From assembly GCA_003116995.1 (NCBI GenBank), contig BDSL01000039.1, positions 496,001 to 560,000 of the forward strand: a stretch of DNA of 64,000 bases, read 5' to 3'. Under the pieces are notes generated by a model. It saw nothing but the letters and a program-made list of their open reading frames with translations, was not told the DNA's origin and did not search any database. Numbering within the stretch: the stretch's first letter is position 1; each line of letters begins with the position of its first letter. The DNA is from Yamagishiella unicocca (lineage: Eukaryota; Chlorophyta; Chlorophyceae; Chlamydomonadales; Volvocaceae). Shown piece by piece: positions 34,601-44,905 of this stretch. The position numbers and the translations under genes are program-made.

Positions 34601-36617
34601 CCCACGGCCACAAACAGAGTCGCCGCCCGCTGCGGAGCACTCGCAGGATCCTGAAACGCGAAGACTCCCTCCGAACGAACCAGGAGTGCCAGCCTCGGGC
34701 TCGCCAATCCGGAACCACCACCGTGGCCCGAGTGCTGCTGTCTAACACTACCGCGCGCTCGATGACTGCCAAAACTTCCCCGACCAGCTCCTGGGGCGGA
34801 AAAGCCCACAACACCTGACCCGCTAGCTCCGCCTCCCTTCCCAGGACGGAGTTCACGGCGCTGAAGAAACTCCTGCACCCGGGCTGTGCATTGCTGCCCC
34901 GCGGATCACAGCAGCAATCGACTGAGGGACTGTACCTTCCCCCGCCGCAAAGCTCTCGAAAAATGCTGGGCTTAAGCTGCAAATTCTGATCCCGGGCACT
35001 GCTGAGCTGCCGGCTAAGACGGTCTGCCCGCCCATTATCTACCCCCCTTATGTGCTCTGCTCTAACTTCGAAACCGAACTGAATAGCCAAAGCCGCGATC
35101 TGCCGCGCGATCTGCCTTCCCTCCGCAACACGAGTAGAACCCCGAGTAATAGCTGCGACTGCCTGCGTGTTGTCGCAGCGCACTAGTACCCTCCTGCCCG
35201 CTAAGGACGCCGCCCAAGATTGCAAAGCTCTCAAAACTGCCTTCAACTCCAGCCAGGCCACATGGAGGCCCCGTTCTTCGGGCCCCCATTCGCCTTGTAC
35301 CTCCGAAACCTCCCACGCTGCCCCAAACCCCTTCCCGCTGGCGTCGGTGAAGACTATTGCTCCGTCTGTCCCCAAAAACTCCCCCCTAACTAAGTCCAAG
35401 TCTGCGACGACGCAGCGCTTCACCCCATCCCACACAGAAGAAACGTCCCCTAAGATGGTCAACCAAAACGTAAGATCGTCCGTGGCTGCAGCAGAGAGGC
35501 GGACGGTGGCGGGCGGGCGGTGGAGAGTGGAAAAGAGGTCATCATATACCGCTTGGAGAAACGAAGCACCCCAGCGGCAGGCTCGAGCAATGAACGTGAG
35601 CTTGCCGGCCACGGCCTGAAGCGTTTTCCGACTCACAGGACCAGTTGCAGCGTCGGTCAACAAACTCGACACGTCCTTAGCGTAACGTGAGCGCTTGTCT
35701 GTCGAGATCCGCATCTCCAAAGCTACCGTGTCAAACAACATGCCCAAGAAATCCAGCTGCTGTAACGGGACGTCCTTGCCACGGTCCTTGCTGGCTTTCC
35801 ACTCGAGCCCAAGCTCAGTACCCAACTGGTCCAAAACCGCAAAGGCTCCAACCACATCCGCGTGGGTAGCTCCCAAGATAATGAAATCGTCCACATAAAC
35901 GAAGATAATCACCCGTAGTCCGCGACGGTCACATTCCGTCTGGAAAATGGCACAAGCTGCTGTGGTGAGCTCCACGAAGATCGGCGGACTCTGGCTGGCT
36001 CCAAACGGTAGAACCACCCATCGCTGAAGTGCCCCCGATACTGGGTGCCGGAAAGCCATAAACCGCCGCGCCTCGGTGCACAATTTGACATGGTGAAACC
36101 CGCTCGCCAAATCCCGCTTGCCCAGAAACCCTTCCGATGGCAGATGCTGCAAGATGGTGTTGAGGTCAGGCAGTGGGCAAGGCAAGCGAGTCATGCACTC
36201 ATTGACCCCCGACCGCGAAGGGTCGATGATGGGGCGCAGGCTGGTGCCATCCTTAACGACGACGAAGAGCGGGTTGATGACCACTGCGAAATCAGCCTCT
36301 GAGCCATGGAGATTGGGGTCGTACTGCTCGGTCTGACCCGACGCCAGGAGCTCGTCGAAATGCTGGCCCAGCCATACACGGTGATCCGGAGTCAAGGGAT
36401 AGTTAGCGAGGTGGTGGGAAAACTGCGGCTGCGTGTGAAACACCCAAGCAGCCTCGTTGCGGATGGCTGGAGAGTCGAAACCATAACGCTGCCAGGCCGC
36501 CGTACGCAGCTTGTTGCCATCACGGCCAAACCACCCCGTCGCCGCCGGAGCCTCCGCTACCGACGACGGAAGCCAGTCCTCTGTAAGGCAGAGCAACAAA
36601 CCAACAGAAGCAGACAA
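34548..36617 (-). CDS. Reverse transcriptase-RNase H ORF2 of the retrotransposon
   Basis: 689 residues. Copies element RNA to DNA and removes the RNA strand. RT signatures: LRPIIDPSRSGVN (about 127), GKRDLASGFHHVKL (about 166), VLPFGASQSPPIF (about 202) and the active site YVDDFIILG (about 241). RNase H follows with FTDASGKGFGAAW (about 424), LELKAVLRAL (E), RCDNTQAV (D) and HIRGVDNGRADRLSR (D). After RNase H comes the C-terminal region typical of DIRS/PAT elements (SVDCCCDPRGSN, VLWAFPPQELVGEVL, VVVPDW), which is not a complete methyltransferase. Its 3' end overlaps ORF3 by 53 nt in another frame, so ORF3 probably needs re-initiation or frameshifting. No in-frame stop, so likely functional. 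Confidence 0.93.
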   Translation of the reverse strand: MSASVGLLLCLTEDWLPSSVAEAPAATGWFGRDGNKLRTAAWQRYGFDSPAIRNEAAWVFHTQPQFSHHLANYPLTPDHRVWLGQHFDELLASGQTEQYDPNLHGSEADFAVVINPLFVVVKDGTSLRPIIDPSRSGVNECMTRLPCPLPDLNTILQHLPSEGFLGKRDLASGFHHVKLCTEARRFMAFRHPVSGALQRWVVLPFGASQSPPIFVELTTAACAIFQTECDRRGLRVIIFVYVDDFIILGATHADVVGAFAVLDQLGTELGLEWKASKDRGKDVPLQQLDFLGMLFDTVALEMRISTDKRSRYAKDVSSLLTDAATGPVSRKTLQAVAGKLTFIARACRWGASFLQAVYDDLFSTLHRPPATVRLSAAATDDLTFWLTILGDVSSVWDGVKRCVVADLDLVRGEFLGTDGAIVFTDASGKGFGAAWEVSEVQGEWGPEERGLHVAWLELKAVLRALQSWAASLAGRRVLVRCDNTQAVAAITRGSTRVAEGRQIARQIAALAIQFGFEVRAEHIRGVDNGRADRLSRQLSSARDQNLQLKPSIFRELCGGGRYSPSVDCCCDPRGSNAQPGCRSFFSAVNSVLGREAELAGQVLWAFPPQELVGEVLAVIERAVVLDSSTRATVVVPDWRARGWHSWFVRRESSRFRILRVLRSGRRLCLWPWGEEADPCPYDLLVLRIP

Positions 36618-36947
36618 AACTCAACAAAACCAGGCCGCTGCACGAACCCTGGGCCCTTCACGCGGTGCCGACGGAAAACACACGCAGCACACTGCCCTGT
36701 CACCCTGGAGAAAGGGGCCCAATAACGCTGGCGCCAGCGCCTCCCATCACCAGGGAGGAGAGGTGGCCCGTCACATGGCGCCAATCGTCCCCGTCTCCCG
36801 GGGGAAGGGGCTCTTACCTATAAAGACGCCCTCGCTGTCCACTGCAGTTCCCGCTGTTTCTTCATCGCCGCACGCCACTGACGGCGGAACTAAGAAAACC
36901 CCCTCAGAGGTGGAACCTTCCCGGCTCCCAGCGGGCTGCTCTGAGAG

Positions 36948-38174
36948 CTAGGCCACCTTCGAGCCCCGCACGCGAGAGCTGTAGTCCGACCACGCCCGCT
37001 CTGCTTCCGTCGGATCCTGCTGGTAAAGGACCGCCAGTGCCGCGCAGTGGCGGAAGGTGTGGCCGGCTGTGTTGCAGTGGAAACACAACGAACCTTGGCC
37101 GCCCCCGCGGTCACCTCCCAACCGAGGCTGTTGAGCTGCCTGAGGCCGCGGAACCGGAGGAACCGGAACCACACTGGCGAGTCCTGCACCTGTCAGCTTA
37201 AACATTGATGCCCGCTGCGAGTCCGTAAGGCCCGCGAAACCCTGAACGAAGATCTTCTCCTGTTCGGTACCCTTCGTCATGACGTTAACCGCGTCCTTGA
37301 AAGGGAGAACGGCGGCAACAGCCGATACGCTGGCGAATGCCCCCTGTAGTTCCGAAACACGGCGCCATGCCTGCGCCTCCGCCGCCCGCAGAAGTTCCCG
37401 CCGCCGGGGGTCGTCACAGACCTGCGCCCGCTGATAGAAACTCTCCGCGTTCTCCTGTAACGCTGCCACGGAAGACTCAACCTTCCTTTTGAACTGGGCT
37501 GGGTCCCGAGCTGCCGACCGCATATCAAACACCCTGGCCATCTCGCCCATGAAGGAGATACTTTCTGCCGCGTGGGTGAACTCCTCCCCGTCCCCCAAAA
37601 TCTCCTCAAGCGCTTTGCCACACCGGTCGCCTGCTCCCAACCGAGCCAGCTCGCCCTTCCCCAAACCGTTGGGTGGAAACTGAGCCGCTGGAAGCTGTAG
37701 CTGCATAGACGGAAGCGGAAGCTGCGCTACGTTTCCACTCTGGAGAATGTCCCCCAGCGCAGCAAGCTGCCGATCCAACTCGTTACTGGTGAGTCGGTTC
37801 GCCGCAGCTGCCTGAAGCGCTGGAGCCAAGGGCTGGCGAAACTCCCCCAACCCTGCTGGGACGACCTCGTTGCCTACCCCCGCCTGCCGAGGAACTCCCG
37901 CCATCTCACCTGCTTCACCCCCCGCCACGAGAGCCGGCGCTCTTGCTGCCGGAGGAGCTGCAGGAGGTGCTGCTGATGGCCCTGCTGGTGCCCCTGCGGG
38001 CGCGGTATATACCACCAGCTGCCCACAAAACACAACACCAACGGCCGAAAGACGAACGCTTTCCAGTCCAAACGACCACCAAGAATACCGTAAACCGACC
38101 ACCAGCAGGCCTCCAAGGCCTCCCCTCCAAAAATACGGCCGACCTGGCCGGGCCCTATGCGCCCAAAAAGCCAT
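36948..38174 (-). CDS. Gag-like ORF1 of the retrotransposon
   Basis: Structural protein candidate for particle formation and RNA binding. The ORF is 408 residues from the ATG at 38174, but its first 90 residues are low-complexity (Ala/Pro/Gly) and that ATG is only about 32 nt from the element end, so the ATG at 37904 (MAGVPRQAGVG) is an equally good start. The middle is helix-rich (about residues 130-330). Near the C-terminus (about 364-377) is a CCHC zinc knuckle, CFHCNTAGHTFRHC, the usual nucleic-acid-binding motif of Gag. A 330-bp gap separates its stop from the first ATG of ORF2. Confidence 0.82.
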   Translation of the reverse strand: MAFWAHRARPGRPYFWRGGLGGLLVVGLRYSWWSFGLESVRLSAVGVVFCGQLVVYTAPAGAPAGPSAAPPAAPPAARAPALVAGGEAGEMAGVPRQAGVGNEVVPAGLGEFRQPLAPALQAAAANRLTSNELDRQLAALGDILQSGNVAQLPLPSMQLQLPAAQFPPNGLGKGELARLGAGDRCGKALEEILGDGEEFTHAAESISFMGEMARVFDMRSAARDPAQFKRKVESSVAALQENAESFYQRAQVCDDPRRRELLRAAEAQAWRRVSELQGAFASVSAVAAVLPFKDAVNVMTKGTEQEKIFVQGFAGLTDSQRASMFKLTGAGLASVVPVPPVPRPQAAQQPRLGGDRGGGQGSLCFHCNTAGHTFRHCAALAVLYQQDPTEAERAWSDYSSRVRGSKVA

Positions 38175-38423
38175 TTTTCAGAAGAAGAAACCCGAAAAAT
38201 ATACATTTCCTCCGCCGAACACCCTTGCCCCTGCCCTCTCCCTGCTCCAAACGCACGATTGGATACATCTCCGGGCAGCAGGGCAGCATCTGCTCCCCTT
38301 CCATCAAACGCCTCAACTGCCGAAAGGGCTCCCGGGCCACTTGGCTGTGGAGCCCGGTAGCAGTTTGCCGGCCTCACAAGGCTTCTCACCTCCCAGAGTC
38401 ATGGAGCTGGGTTCACCGCGCCC

Positions 38424-39839
38424 GAGTGCGTGTACGTCGCGCTTACGCATTGCCTGTTGCCTGAGTACGGGGATTGCCCAAGCCAGGACTGTGTCGTGAC
38501 ACGGCTGGGACCCATAGGTCAGATGCCCCAAGGTTTGTCCTTTTCGTGGAGGTCTCAGTGCAAGCGTCCACCCTGCATGATATAGTGCCATCATGCCTCT
38601 TCGGTTATGTGGGAGAAAGGGGTTGCGCGGCCCAGCCCGCATCTGCGCGCCGCTCGGGTCCCTGCCGTCGGAAAGTCGCTGAGATACCGGCATATTTGTG
38701 CATAATAACCTCTTAGCCCATTACACTTTACACCAGCTCATGTCAGGCGCGGCTTGGCTTAGATTGACTTGGTTTGGCCAAACCGGCAACAACATCGAGC
38801 GCATGCACCCAGCCCGCAAGCCCCGGACGCCGCCCGTCACAGCTGAGCGTCCTTTTAGGTGCCGTATGAATGTGTATCGAAAGATTGGCATACCGATTTG
38901 CAGCTAAGCCTCACGGTAAGGAGTATGCACTCAAGGTAGACTAAGCTCAAGTACGTACAGCCCTATTACGTATATACTCTCCTAATACGGCGCCATTATC
39001 CTGTTGCGCTACAACTTGCGGATGTGCCTATCAGGCCTACTGACCGCTTCGGTGGAGGGGGGGGGGCGGGTTCGCATCGTCCGGCTGGTCGGGATACCGC
39101 AAGCCGAGCACCTCCTCGCTCTCGCTGATGACAGCCTCCCAGCAGTCTTCCACATCCTGCTTGCGCCGCGCCTCCGTCACCGATTTCAATCGCTCCGCCG
39201 CTCCGCACGCGCGCGGTAGGGCAGCCAGGACGCCAGGAACCCTAGTTGCGGCTGGGGCTGCACCGCCCGATGCGGCGCCCGACGTACTGTCACGCTGCGC
39301 CTGGCGACGTGCAGCGTCCGCAGCACACCGCCGCTGCAGTTCCACGCTGTCCATATCCATACGGCGAAATCACCTGCAACACATGCCACGCGAAGGTTTG
39401 GTCTGACCTGCGCGGCGAGGGGTGTGAGCACAGAGGTGCGCCGATTGAACACTTTTGACGACGCTGTACGCACCGTTATCTATGCTAATTGCTAGCTCTA
39501 ATGCCACCGCATGCACCGTCAACAGGCAGGCACCAAGCACACCATCATTGCACGCATTTCCACCCCTCGTGATACTTTTGTCCCCCGTACACCGCACTGC
39601 ACCTGGCTGCTCGTCACGCCACCGCTGGCCCCCATGTCGGCCGCCAGATGCGCCCCCACTGCCGCGCCTTGCTCCGCCACAAACGCCGCCTGCACAAACC
39701 ACAGGAGAGTCAGCGATGTTTTCTGGCGTACCCTCCAAAGACCGTGCGTGGCAGACACGCTTCATGTGTCGACCCTCACCACAACGTCAAGAAATGCGGG
39801 CGAAGTGTCATGCTAATCGTACAATTCAGTCACGCACTC
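38424..39839. mobile_element. Terminal-inverted-repeat element, R1 copy (right end deleted)
   Basis: Left end GAGTGCGTGTACGTCGCGC as in the R2 and R3 copies. The right inverted repeat is reduced to about 12 bp (CACGCACTC at 39839), because sequence jumps from CAATTCAGT straight to the terminus. 1,416 bp against 2,116 bp in R3. Carries on minus the exon-like ORF starting MDMDSVELQRR (39360-39037). Confidence 0.7.
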
Positions 39840-39884
39840 AAGGTCAGTCCGAGGCCATGGCAACATGTTTAAGGTGTTTGCACG

Positions 39885-40206
39885 TCATCGAGGTTGCAGC
39901 TCGACCAGCTCGTGGTGCCAGAGGGCCATGTCGTACTCCTGCGTGGCCTCCTGCCCCGCGCCGTAACCTGGCAGCCGCTGGCGGATGAAGGCCGGCAGCC
40001 ATGTCTGCCCCACGAGGCCGCTCCAGTCGAAATCCAGGAACCGAACCTGCAACGGTGCTCTCGGCTGCTGGCCGTCCGCTCGCAGCTGGACCAGGACGTT
40101 GGCCTGCCGCATGTCGGAGTGCACCGCCCGATACCCATCAACGTCGACATTGTGAGCCTCCCGCAGCTTCACGAGCACAGCGTCGAACAGCAGCGGCTTC
40201 CACTCC
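39885..40206 (-). pseudogene. 3' fragment of the kinase-like domain (R1 right border)
   Basis: Matches only the last roughly 105 residues of the kinase end: WKPLLFDAVLVKLREAHN through HSDMRQANVLV and FLDFDWSG to the stop. It lacks the VIKF lysine and everything upstream. At 40206 it is fused directly to the promoter module (TTTTCACGGGAGATCATTATG). It therefore cannot encode an active kinase. Confidence 0.85.
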
Positions 40207-40799
40207 GTTTTCACGGGAGATCATTATGTCTTAAGCCTGTGTTCAGTGCTCGCTAAGTTAAGGAAGTCAACTTAAGGACTGGTGCACATGCGCGGCGGAC
40301 TAGCTTGCCGATGCGCCAAACTAAGTCAACCCTAAAGTTGTCGAGAGCGACCCCGCGGCCATAGCATTGCGCCAGCAGCAAGAAGTTCAAGCCACAATTC
40401 ACTGCCGAACGTCTCAAGAGTAGCGGTGAATGCCTGGTCAGCGAGAGCATGGCCAGAGCGTAGCAGGCAAAACAAGACGGGTGCTGTACGGTTCCTAGGT
40501 CAATATATGTATTGCGCCTGTAAGCGTAATGGGCGTACATATGCCTGTTAGGCTCATGCGCAAGTTGTAGCGCAGCAGGATAATCGCGCCGTATTAGGAG
40601 AGTATATACGTAATAGGCCTGTACGTATTTGAGCTTAGTATACCTTTTGTGCATACTCCTTACCGTGAGGCTTAGCTGTGGCGTGAGGCTTAGCTGTAAC
40701 AAAGCCTTTATATAATATCAACCTTTCTTGATTTTAGCGACCGACGACGCCTTTTGTCCGCAGTCCTGCCCTGATCGTTGGCGTGCGGTACCTGCTACC
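40207..40799. promoter_or_regulatory. Promoter module upstream of copy C
   Basis: Inverted relative to 27.4-27.8 kb and parallel to 50.7-51.2 kb. Carries the TATA box TTTATATAATATC at about 40708-40719, 81 nt before the copy C ATG. The conserved ORF (40702-40253, minus) is uninterrupted here. Confidence 0.6.
40253..40702 (-). CDS. Conserved ORF within the promoter module (149 residues), unrecognised
   Basis: Same reading frame is open at 51168-50767 (133 residues) and, interrupted once, at 27409-27812 (+). Contains RRDYPAALQLAHEP, LGTVQHPSCFACYALAML and CGLNFLLLAQCYGRGVALDNF. No domain recognised. The helical, Cys/Ala/Leu-rich pattern recalls TPR-like repeats, but this is weak. It overlaps the putative promoter of the divergent genes, so it may be only a conserved regulatory stretch. 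Confidence 0.3.
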   Translation of the reverse strand: MLQLSLTPQLSLTVRSMHKRYTKLKYVQAYYVYTLLIRRDYPAALQLAHEPNRHMYAHYAYRRNTYIDLGTVQHPSCFACYALAMLSLTRHSPLLLRRSAVNCGLNFLLLAQCYGRGVALDNFRVDLVWRIGKLVRRACAPVLKLTSLT

Positions 40800-43336
40800 A
40801 TGGCCACAACGGAGGCTGAAGTCGTCGCGGCAATTGCTGACGTCGCCGCGGCCATACAAGTAGTCGAAGCCGAGATCTCTGTTGTTGGAAAACAGCTCGA
40901 GAACGCCCCTGAGGGTGACAAGCCGTACCTTTGGAAGGAGAAAGAGCAGCTGCGGAAGGAGAAAGAGCAGCTGCGGACGAAGGAGATCTTGCTGCAGATG
41001 CGCCTGAACGGTGAGTTCGGGCCTCAGCTGCGCCTGCCTGCCATAGCCTGTCGAATGCCCTTCGTCCGCCCGCCGAATTCCTACTGTTGCTTAATTGCGT
41101 TCAGCTAAGTGGGTTGAGTTGGGTTGCTCCACCGCGTGGGACGACCTGGAAGGGCCTGTACCAACTGCAGGTTTCGCAAACAGCCGCATGCCGGCGGACT
41201 GTCGCGTCTTGCACTTGAAGCGCTGCCGACTGAGCTCGCAGTTCCAACACAAACCCGGCACAACGATTTCCCCTCTTCACTGTTTGTTATGCAGCCGCGG
41301 CGGGAGTACCCATGCCTGCTGGTGCGTTGGGTGGGTTGGATGGATGAGTGTGGGTTGCGTGTGGGCGTGTGGGTTGTCAGTGTTAGGCAGCTTTGGAGGA
41401 ACCAGCTATGACAGGGCAGCTGCTGCGATCACGGTCGATTGCATGTGCAACTAGCATTGGGCATGGGGCACGCCACACCGCATCCACCCTTCGAGCTTGC
41501 GCCCAACCCTACTGCAAATTGCGGTATTCGTACTGCATGCCGATGCTGGCTTCATCTGCAAATCCGGTCTCGCCTGGCCTCGAAACGCACCGCACCGGAC
41601 GTCCCCTCGTTGACCCTCCCTCCCGACGCAATGCTACCTGCGCGATAGGACAGCACACCTCATCCGTATGTCAGGACACGCACCCCCGCACAGCACCTCC
41701 CCAAACGCATGCGTGCACCCACCCGGAAAGTAATGTGTCGCCCCACATTGTCATGTGCCCTTCATGCAGTTGACACATCCGGTGGAGCTGCTGCTGTTTC
41801 GCAGAGTGGGTATTCATCACAGCGTATTGTGGGGGGTCCTGCATAAGTGCATCATACGGGTGCTACATCTTAGCGCTACATCCTGTCACGTTTCCGTTTT
41901 CTGTGTGCCATGGTAGTGACGTTGCATGAGGGGCTTCCGCCTGTGCTGTTTGGCATTGTTTCGCGTGCAGGTGTTTGGTATAGTGCGCTGTCACCTGTCC
42001 CGTCACTTCTTCACCTGACCGTTCGGAGGTGGTGCTCCTGGCGTGGCGGCAGCACCTCTCAGCCATCGGCATGCTTGTCTCCCGCCTCAGAAGCTAACCA
42101 GCTCCGTGAAGCAGGCAGCTCCTTTGGGAATACGGCATCTAGCCTGCGCCGGCGCATCCCGCCAACGCCCGTGCAACAGGTCAACTAAGGATGTTCGCGC
42201 TGCTGGACATTGCAACGCTGCTGGCGTCCTGGATGTTTCCAGCGGTTCATGATGGGACTGGAGCGGTCAGTGTGCTGCTGCGGGTGCTGGGCAGCTTGAA
42301 TGGGACGCCTGCTGCGCACAGCACTGTGCGGGCGCTGGGGTGGCGCGGGCGGCACATAGACGTGCTGATGCCTTTGTGGTTCGGTCTTTGTTATGCCTTT
42401 GCGTACATCCGTTACCGCCTTCGACAAAGATGATGACGTTGATGAGTGTCGGGCGGGGAATGCTCGCTTGTAGCGGAGAGGCGGAGGTGAGGGAGCTGTG
42501 TGCATGTTCACGAGCAACCTGGTGGGCATGCATGTTGGCCCTAGGTGGCCTGGATGGGCGGTTACGATGAAGAGGCACGGAAAGACATGGCTGGAGCCTT
42601 CGAGAGCCCAGGACGCCAGGCTGCACCTCATGGCGCCACCGAGTGGGATAGAGTGGGAAAGCGGTGGTGGTGGTGACTGGTCAGGTTGTGCTTTTTGTAG
42701 TGGTAGTTGGCGACTGGTGGTTGCGCTTGCTTATTGGGACTTCCCTCCCTGCCTGGTTGGCGCCAGTTTATTGCCGTATGCAAAACAAATCCCCTTAACA
42801 GTAGCAGTTGGGGTAATAAGAGCTACATAATCAGCTACATAAGAGCTACTTATGGCATTCAGGCATTGCCATTTTGTTTGATTGTTCTTCAACTACTGAT
42901 GAAGGGTTACGCATTTCGATGTGGTTAGAACCTACTGCTTTACCCGTAAGTTCGTTATATAAACATAGGGTTGTATACGGTCTTCACACATGTTTCGTGT
43001 CAAAACACTGGGAATTCGGCCTCGGAGCCATGGTCAACGGTCGAGCTGCACTCAAACATTCGGTTCGGTGCGGCGTGGCCAAACTCAGTCCCGACTGCCT
43101 CCTCAAGGCTAGGCTGCAGCCGCCCGGTCCTTAACCCGATGTTTCGCGTTTAGTAAGGGGACTGTGGTTCCATAGCTTACCGCAATGTTGAAGAGATTGA
43201 GTATGTTTGTAAGTCCACATCCGAAATATCGGTACTTTGGGGGCCAGAGGAAACTTGTTTGACTGTCATCGGGTCTAACGAGAGAGGCGGATTTTTGCCC
43301 ACGAGCCAATGCCCCATTATTTCCCACGAGTGACGC
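40800..43336 (+). pseudogene. Rearranged copy C: first exon plus middle module, nuclease part lost
   Basis: First exon 40800-41010 (two EQLR heptads) ends at the usual GTGAGT donor. The next conserved segment (from the CTGCAG acceptor at about 41170; GFANSRMPADCRVLH frame) is present. From about 41650 the sequence departs from copy B into the middle module (41650-43100) also found at 48.0-49.6 and 25.2-26.7 kb. Linker, nuclease-like exon and N-terminal kinase lobe are absent. Transcripts could join exon 1 to the kinase end at 43337, but I cannot define the joining exons. Confidence 0.6.
42191..42433 (+). CDS. Small conserved ORF in the middle module (80 residues), unrecognised
   Basis: Reads MFALLDIATLLASWMF, then GAVSVLLRVLGSLNG and RALGWRGRH. 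Homologous frames are open at 49043-48801 (-), 26205-25873 (-) and 24131-23817 (-). The most diverged copy differs by several residues and a six-base in-frame insertion, which hints at past coding constraint. Could be an exon of a longer gene. No family recognised. Confidence 0.3.
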   Translation: MFALLDIATLLASWMFPAVHDGTGAVSVLLRVLGSLNGTPAAHSTVRALGWRGRHIDVLMPLWFGLCYAFAYIRYRLRQR

Positions 43337-43858
43337 ATGTATATACTGTCATTTTCCCTGGTGATAAAGTTTTCTTTCCTCAGCGAGCAGGCGACTCGGA
43401 TCCACCGCGCCTGGGCAGCGGCCAGTCTCGCCCCCGAGCTCATTGGCACGCGGCTGCTGCCGTGTGGCCTGACCATGCTCGTGATGGAGCTGCTCAGGCC
43501 AGAGGACGGCTGGACCACGTTTCACAGCCTGGCGCCGGAGTGGAAGCCGCTGCTGTTCGACGCTGTGCTCGTGAAGCTGCGGGAGGCTCACAATGTCGAC
43601 GTTGACGGGTATCGGGCGGTGCACTCCGACATGCGGCAGGCCAACGTCCTGGTCCAGCTGCGAGCGGACGGCCAGCAGCCGGGAGCACCGCTGCAGGTTC
43701 GGTTCCTGGATTTCGACTGGAGCGGCCTCGTGGGGCAGACACGGCTGTCGGCCTTCATCCGCCAGCGGCTGCCAGGTTACGGCGCGGGGCAGGAGGCCAC
43801 GCAGGAGTACGACATGGCCCTCTGGCACCACGAGCTGGTCGAGCTGCAACCTCGATGA
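43337..43858 (+). CDS. Kinase-only ORF, copy C (173 residues)
   Basis: ATG-started ORF covering the kinase-like end from just before the VIKF lysine. It retains HSDMRQANVLV and FLDFDWSG but has lost the glycine-loop lobe and the nuclease part. The upstream junction reads TTTTCTTTCCTCAG, a possible splice acceptor, so it may instead be a terminal exon. An R at the LPAF position is followed by S (TRLSAF). Function, if any, unknown. Confidence 0.45.
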   Translation: MYILSFSLVIKFSFLSEQATRIHRAWAAASLAPELIGTRLLPCGLTMLVMELLRPEDGWTTFHSLAPEWKPLLFDAVLVKLREAHNVDVDGYRAVHSDMRQANVLVQLRADGQQPGAPLQVRFLDFDWSGLVGQTRLSAFIRQRLPGYGAGQEATQEYDMALWHHELVELQPR

Positions 43859-44905
43859 CGTGCAAACACCTTAAACATGTTGCCATGGCCTCGGACTGAC
43901 GTTGGCGGGGGACGTTGGGTGGAGTAGGGGGATGTTGGGGGAGGGAGGAGGAGAGGGAGGGGGGATGTTGGGTGAAGTAAGGCGGCTGTGTCCTCGTGCC
44001 CAGGTCGTGGCGGCCCAGCGGGGGGCACGCGCAATCATGAACGTGCTGCAGATAGAGACGTGATGCACCACTACAGATAAACGCGTAATATAGCAATACA
44101 CAATCGAGATATAGGGCCCAGCTGCCCATGAAATGCACGCGCCGACGATGGGGCTTAACAGCCGTAAGCAGGCCCCAACACTGGTTGTCCTATGGCTGCT
44201 ACCTAGGTCACAATCCCCCCCCCACAACCAAGGGCGGGAGGTACACGAACGCACGCGGTTATTCACACACTGACTGCGCGCACACGAGAAAGTTCTGTAA
44301 CGATTACAACAACTCAGGCATGCCCGATTGCAGACCAACAGAGCCAGGCCCGCAGGCCGAGGTGGCGGAAGCGCCTCATCTCCCTGGTTGCCCTAACGCC
44401 CGCCACACCGGCACCACTCCGAGCCATTTCAAGCTTCGCGGTGTTCAGCACTGTCCACGGCACTAGCAGCGCTGCCCCCCACCATCACCCCTAGCCATAC
44501 ACCTCCAACCCCACCGCATCCCTCGACATGCAAGACCTCTAGCCCACCGCCTGAACAAACCCACATGCCCACCTCACTCAAGCATACGACGTGCCCTTGA
44601 CAGGGTTACCTCCTCCGACTCACCCCCAGGCCAGCGTAGCATGAGGTACCGTGGCCGTGCCAAGGCCCCGTGATGCTCCAGTACCCCTTTCCTCCGCCGA
44701 ACACCCTTGCCCCTGCCCTCTCCCTGCCCCAAACGCACGATTGGATACATCTCCGGGCAGCAGGGCAGCATCTGCTCCCCTTCTATCAAACGCCTCAACT
44801 GCCGAAAGGGCTCCCGGGCCACTTGGCTGTGGAGCCCGGTAGCAGTTTGCCGGCCTCACAAGGCTTCTCACCTCCCAGAGTCATGGAGCTGGGTTCACCG
44901 CGCCC
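43859..44905. repeat. Spacer module R2, left part with retrotransposon empty site
   Basis: Same content as 32012-32841 plus 38209-38423. The uninterrupted junction near 44681-44700 is the empty site for the 32.8-kb retrotransposon. No gene recognised. Confidence 0.85.

Larger units (their letters stand above)
32842..38208 (-). mobile_element. Tyrosine-recombinase retrotransposon (PAT/DIRS-like), apparently complete
   Basis: A 5,367-bp element with three long intact ORFs on minus in the order gag-like, RT-RNase H, tyrosine recombinase. There are no LTRs and no DDE integrase. Its insertion is read directly from empty sites in the sister spacers: ...CAGTACCCCTTT then CCTCCGCCG... at 44681-44700 and 56097-56116. 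The two flanks share only TTT, as expected for recombinase-mediated entry without a target-site duplication. A TGTAA in element orientation (TTACA at 32896-32900) lies near the 3' end. I could not find clear inverted terminal or split direct repeats. Intact ORFs and one clean empty site per sister suggest a recent insertion. Confidence 0.92.

Noticed and set aside
34548..34900. Complete DNA methyltransferase domain after RNase H (true DIRS1-type)
   Set aside because: The region has the conserved DIRS/PAT C-terminal motifs but I cannot identify a full methyltransferase motif set, so the element is called PAT/DIRS-like only.
32842..38208. LTR (gypsy or copia) retrotransposon
   Set aside because: There are no long terminal direct repeats and no protease or DDE integrase. 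A tyrosine recombinase with R, HxxR and Y is present instead.
39148..39407. Intron present in R1/R3 and lost (processed copy) in R2
   Set aside because: The 260-bp segment absent from R2 starts with GT on minus but ends AA (or TC...AG if shifted by the one ambiguous base), so GT-AG cannot be satisfied. A simple deletion is more likely.
43325..43350. TATA promoter (TGTATATACTG) for the kinase-only ORFs
   Set aside because: The TATA-like string overlaps the proposed ATG itself, so it cannot be the promoter for that start.
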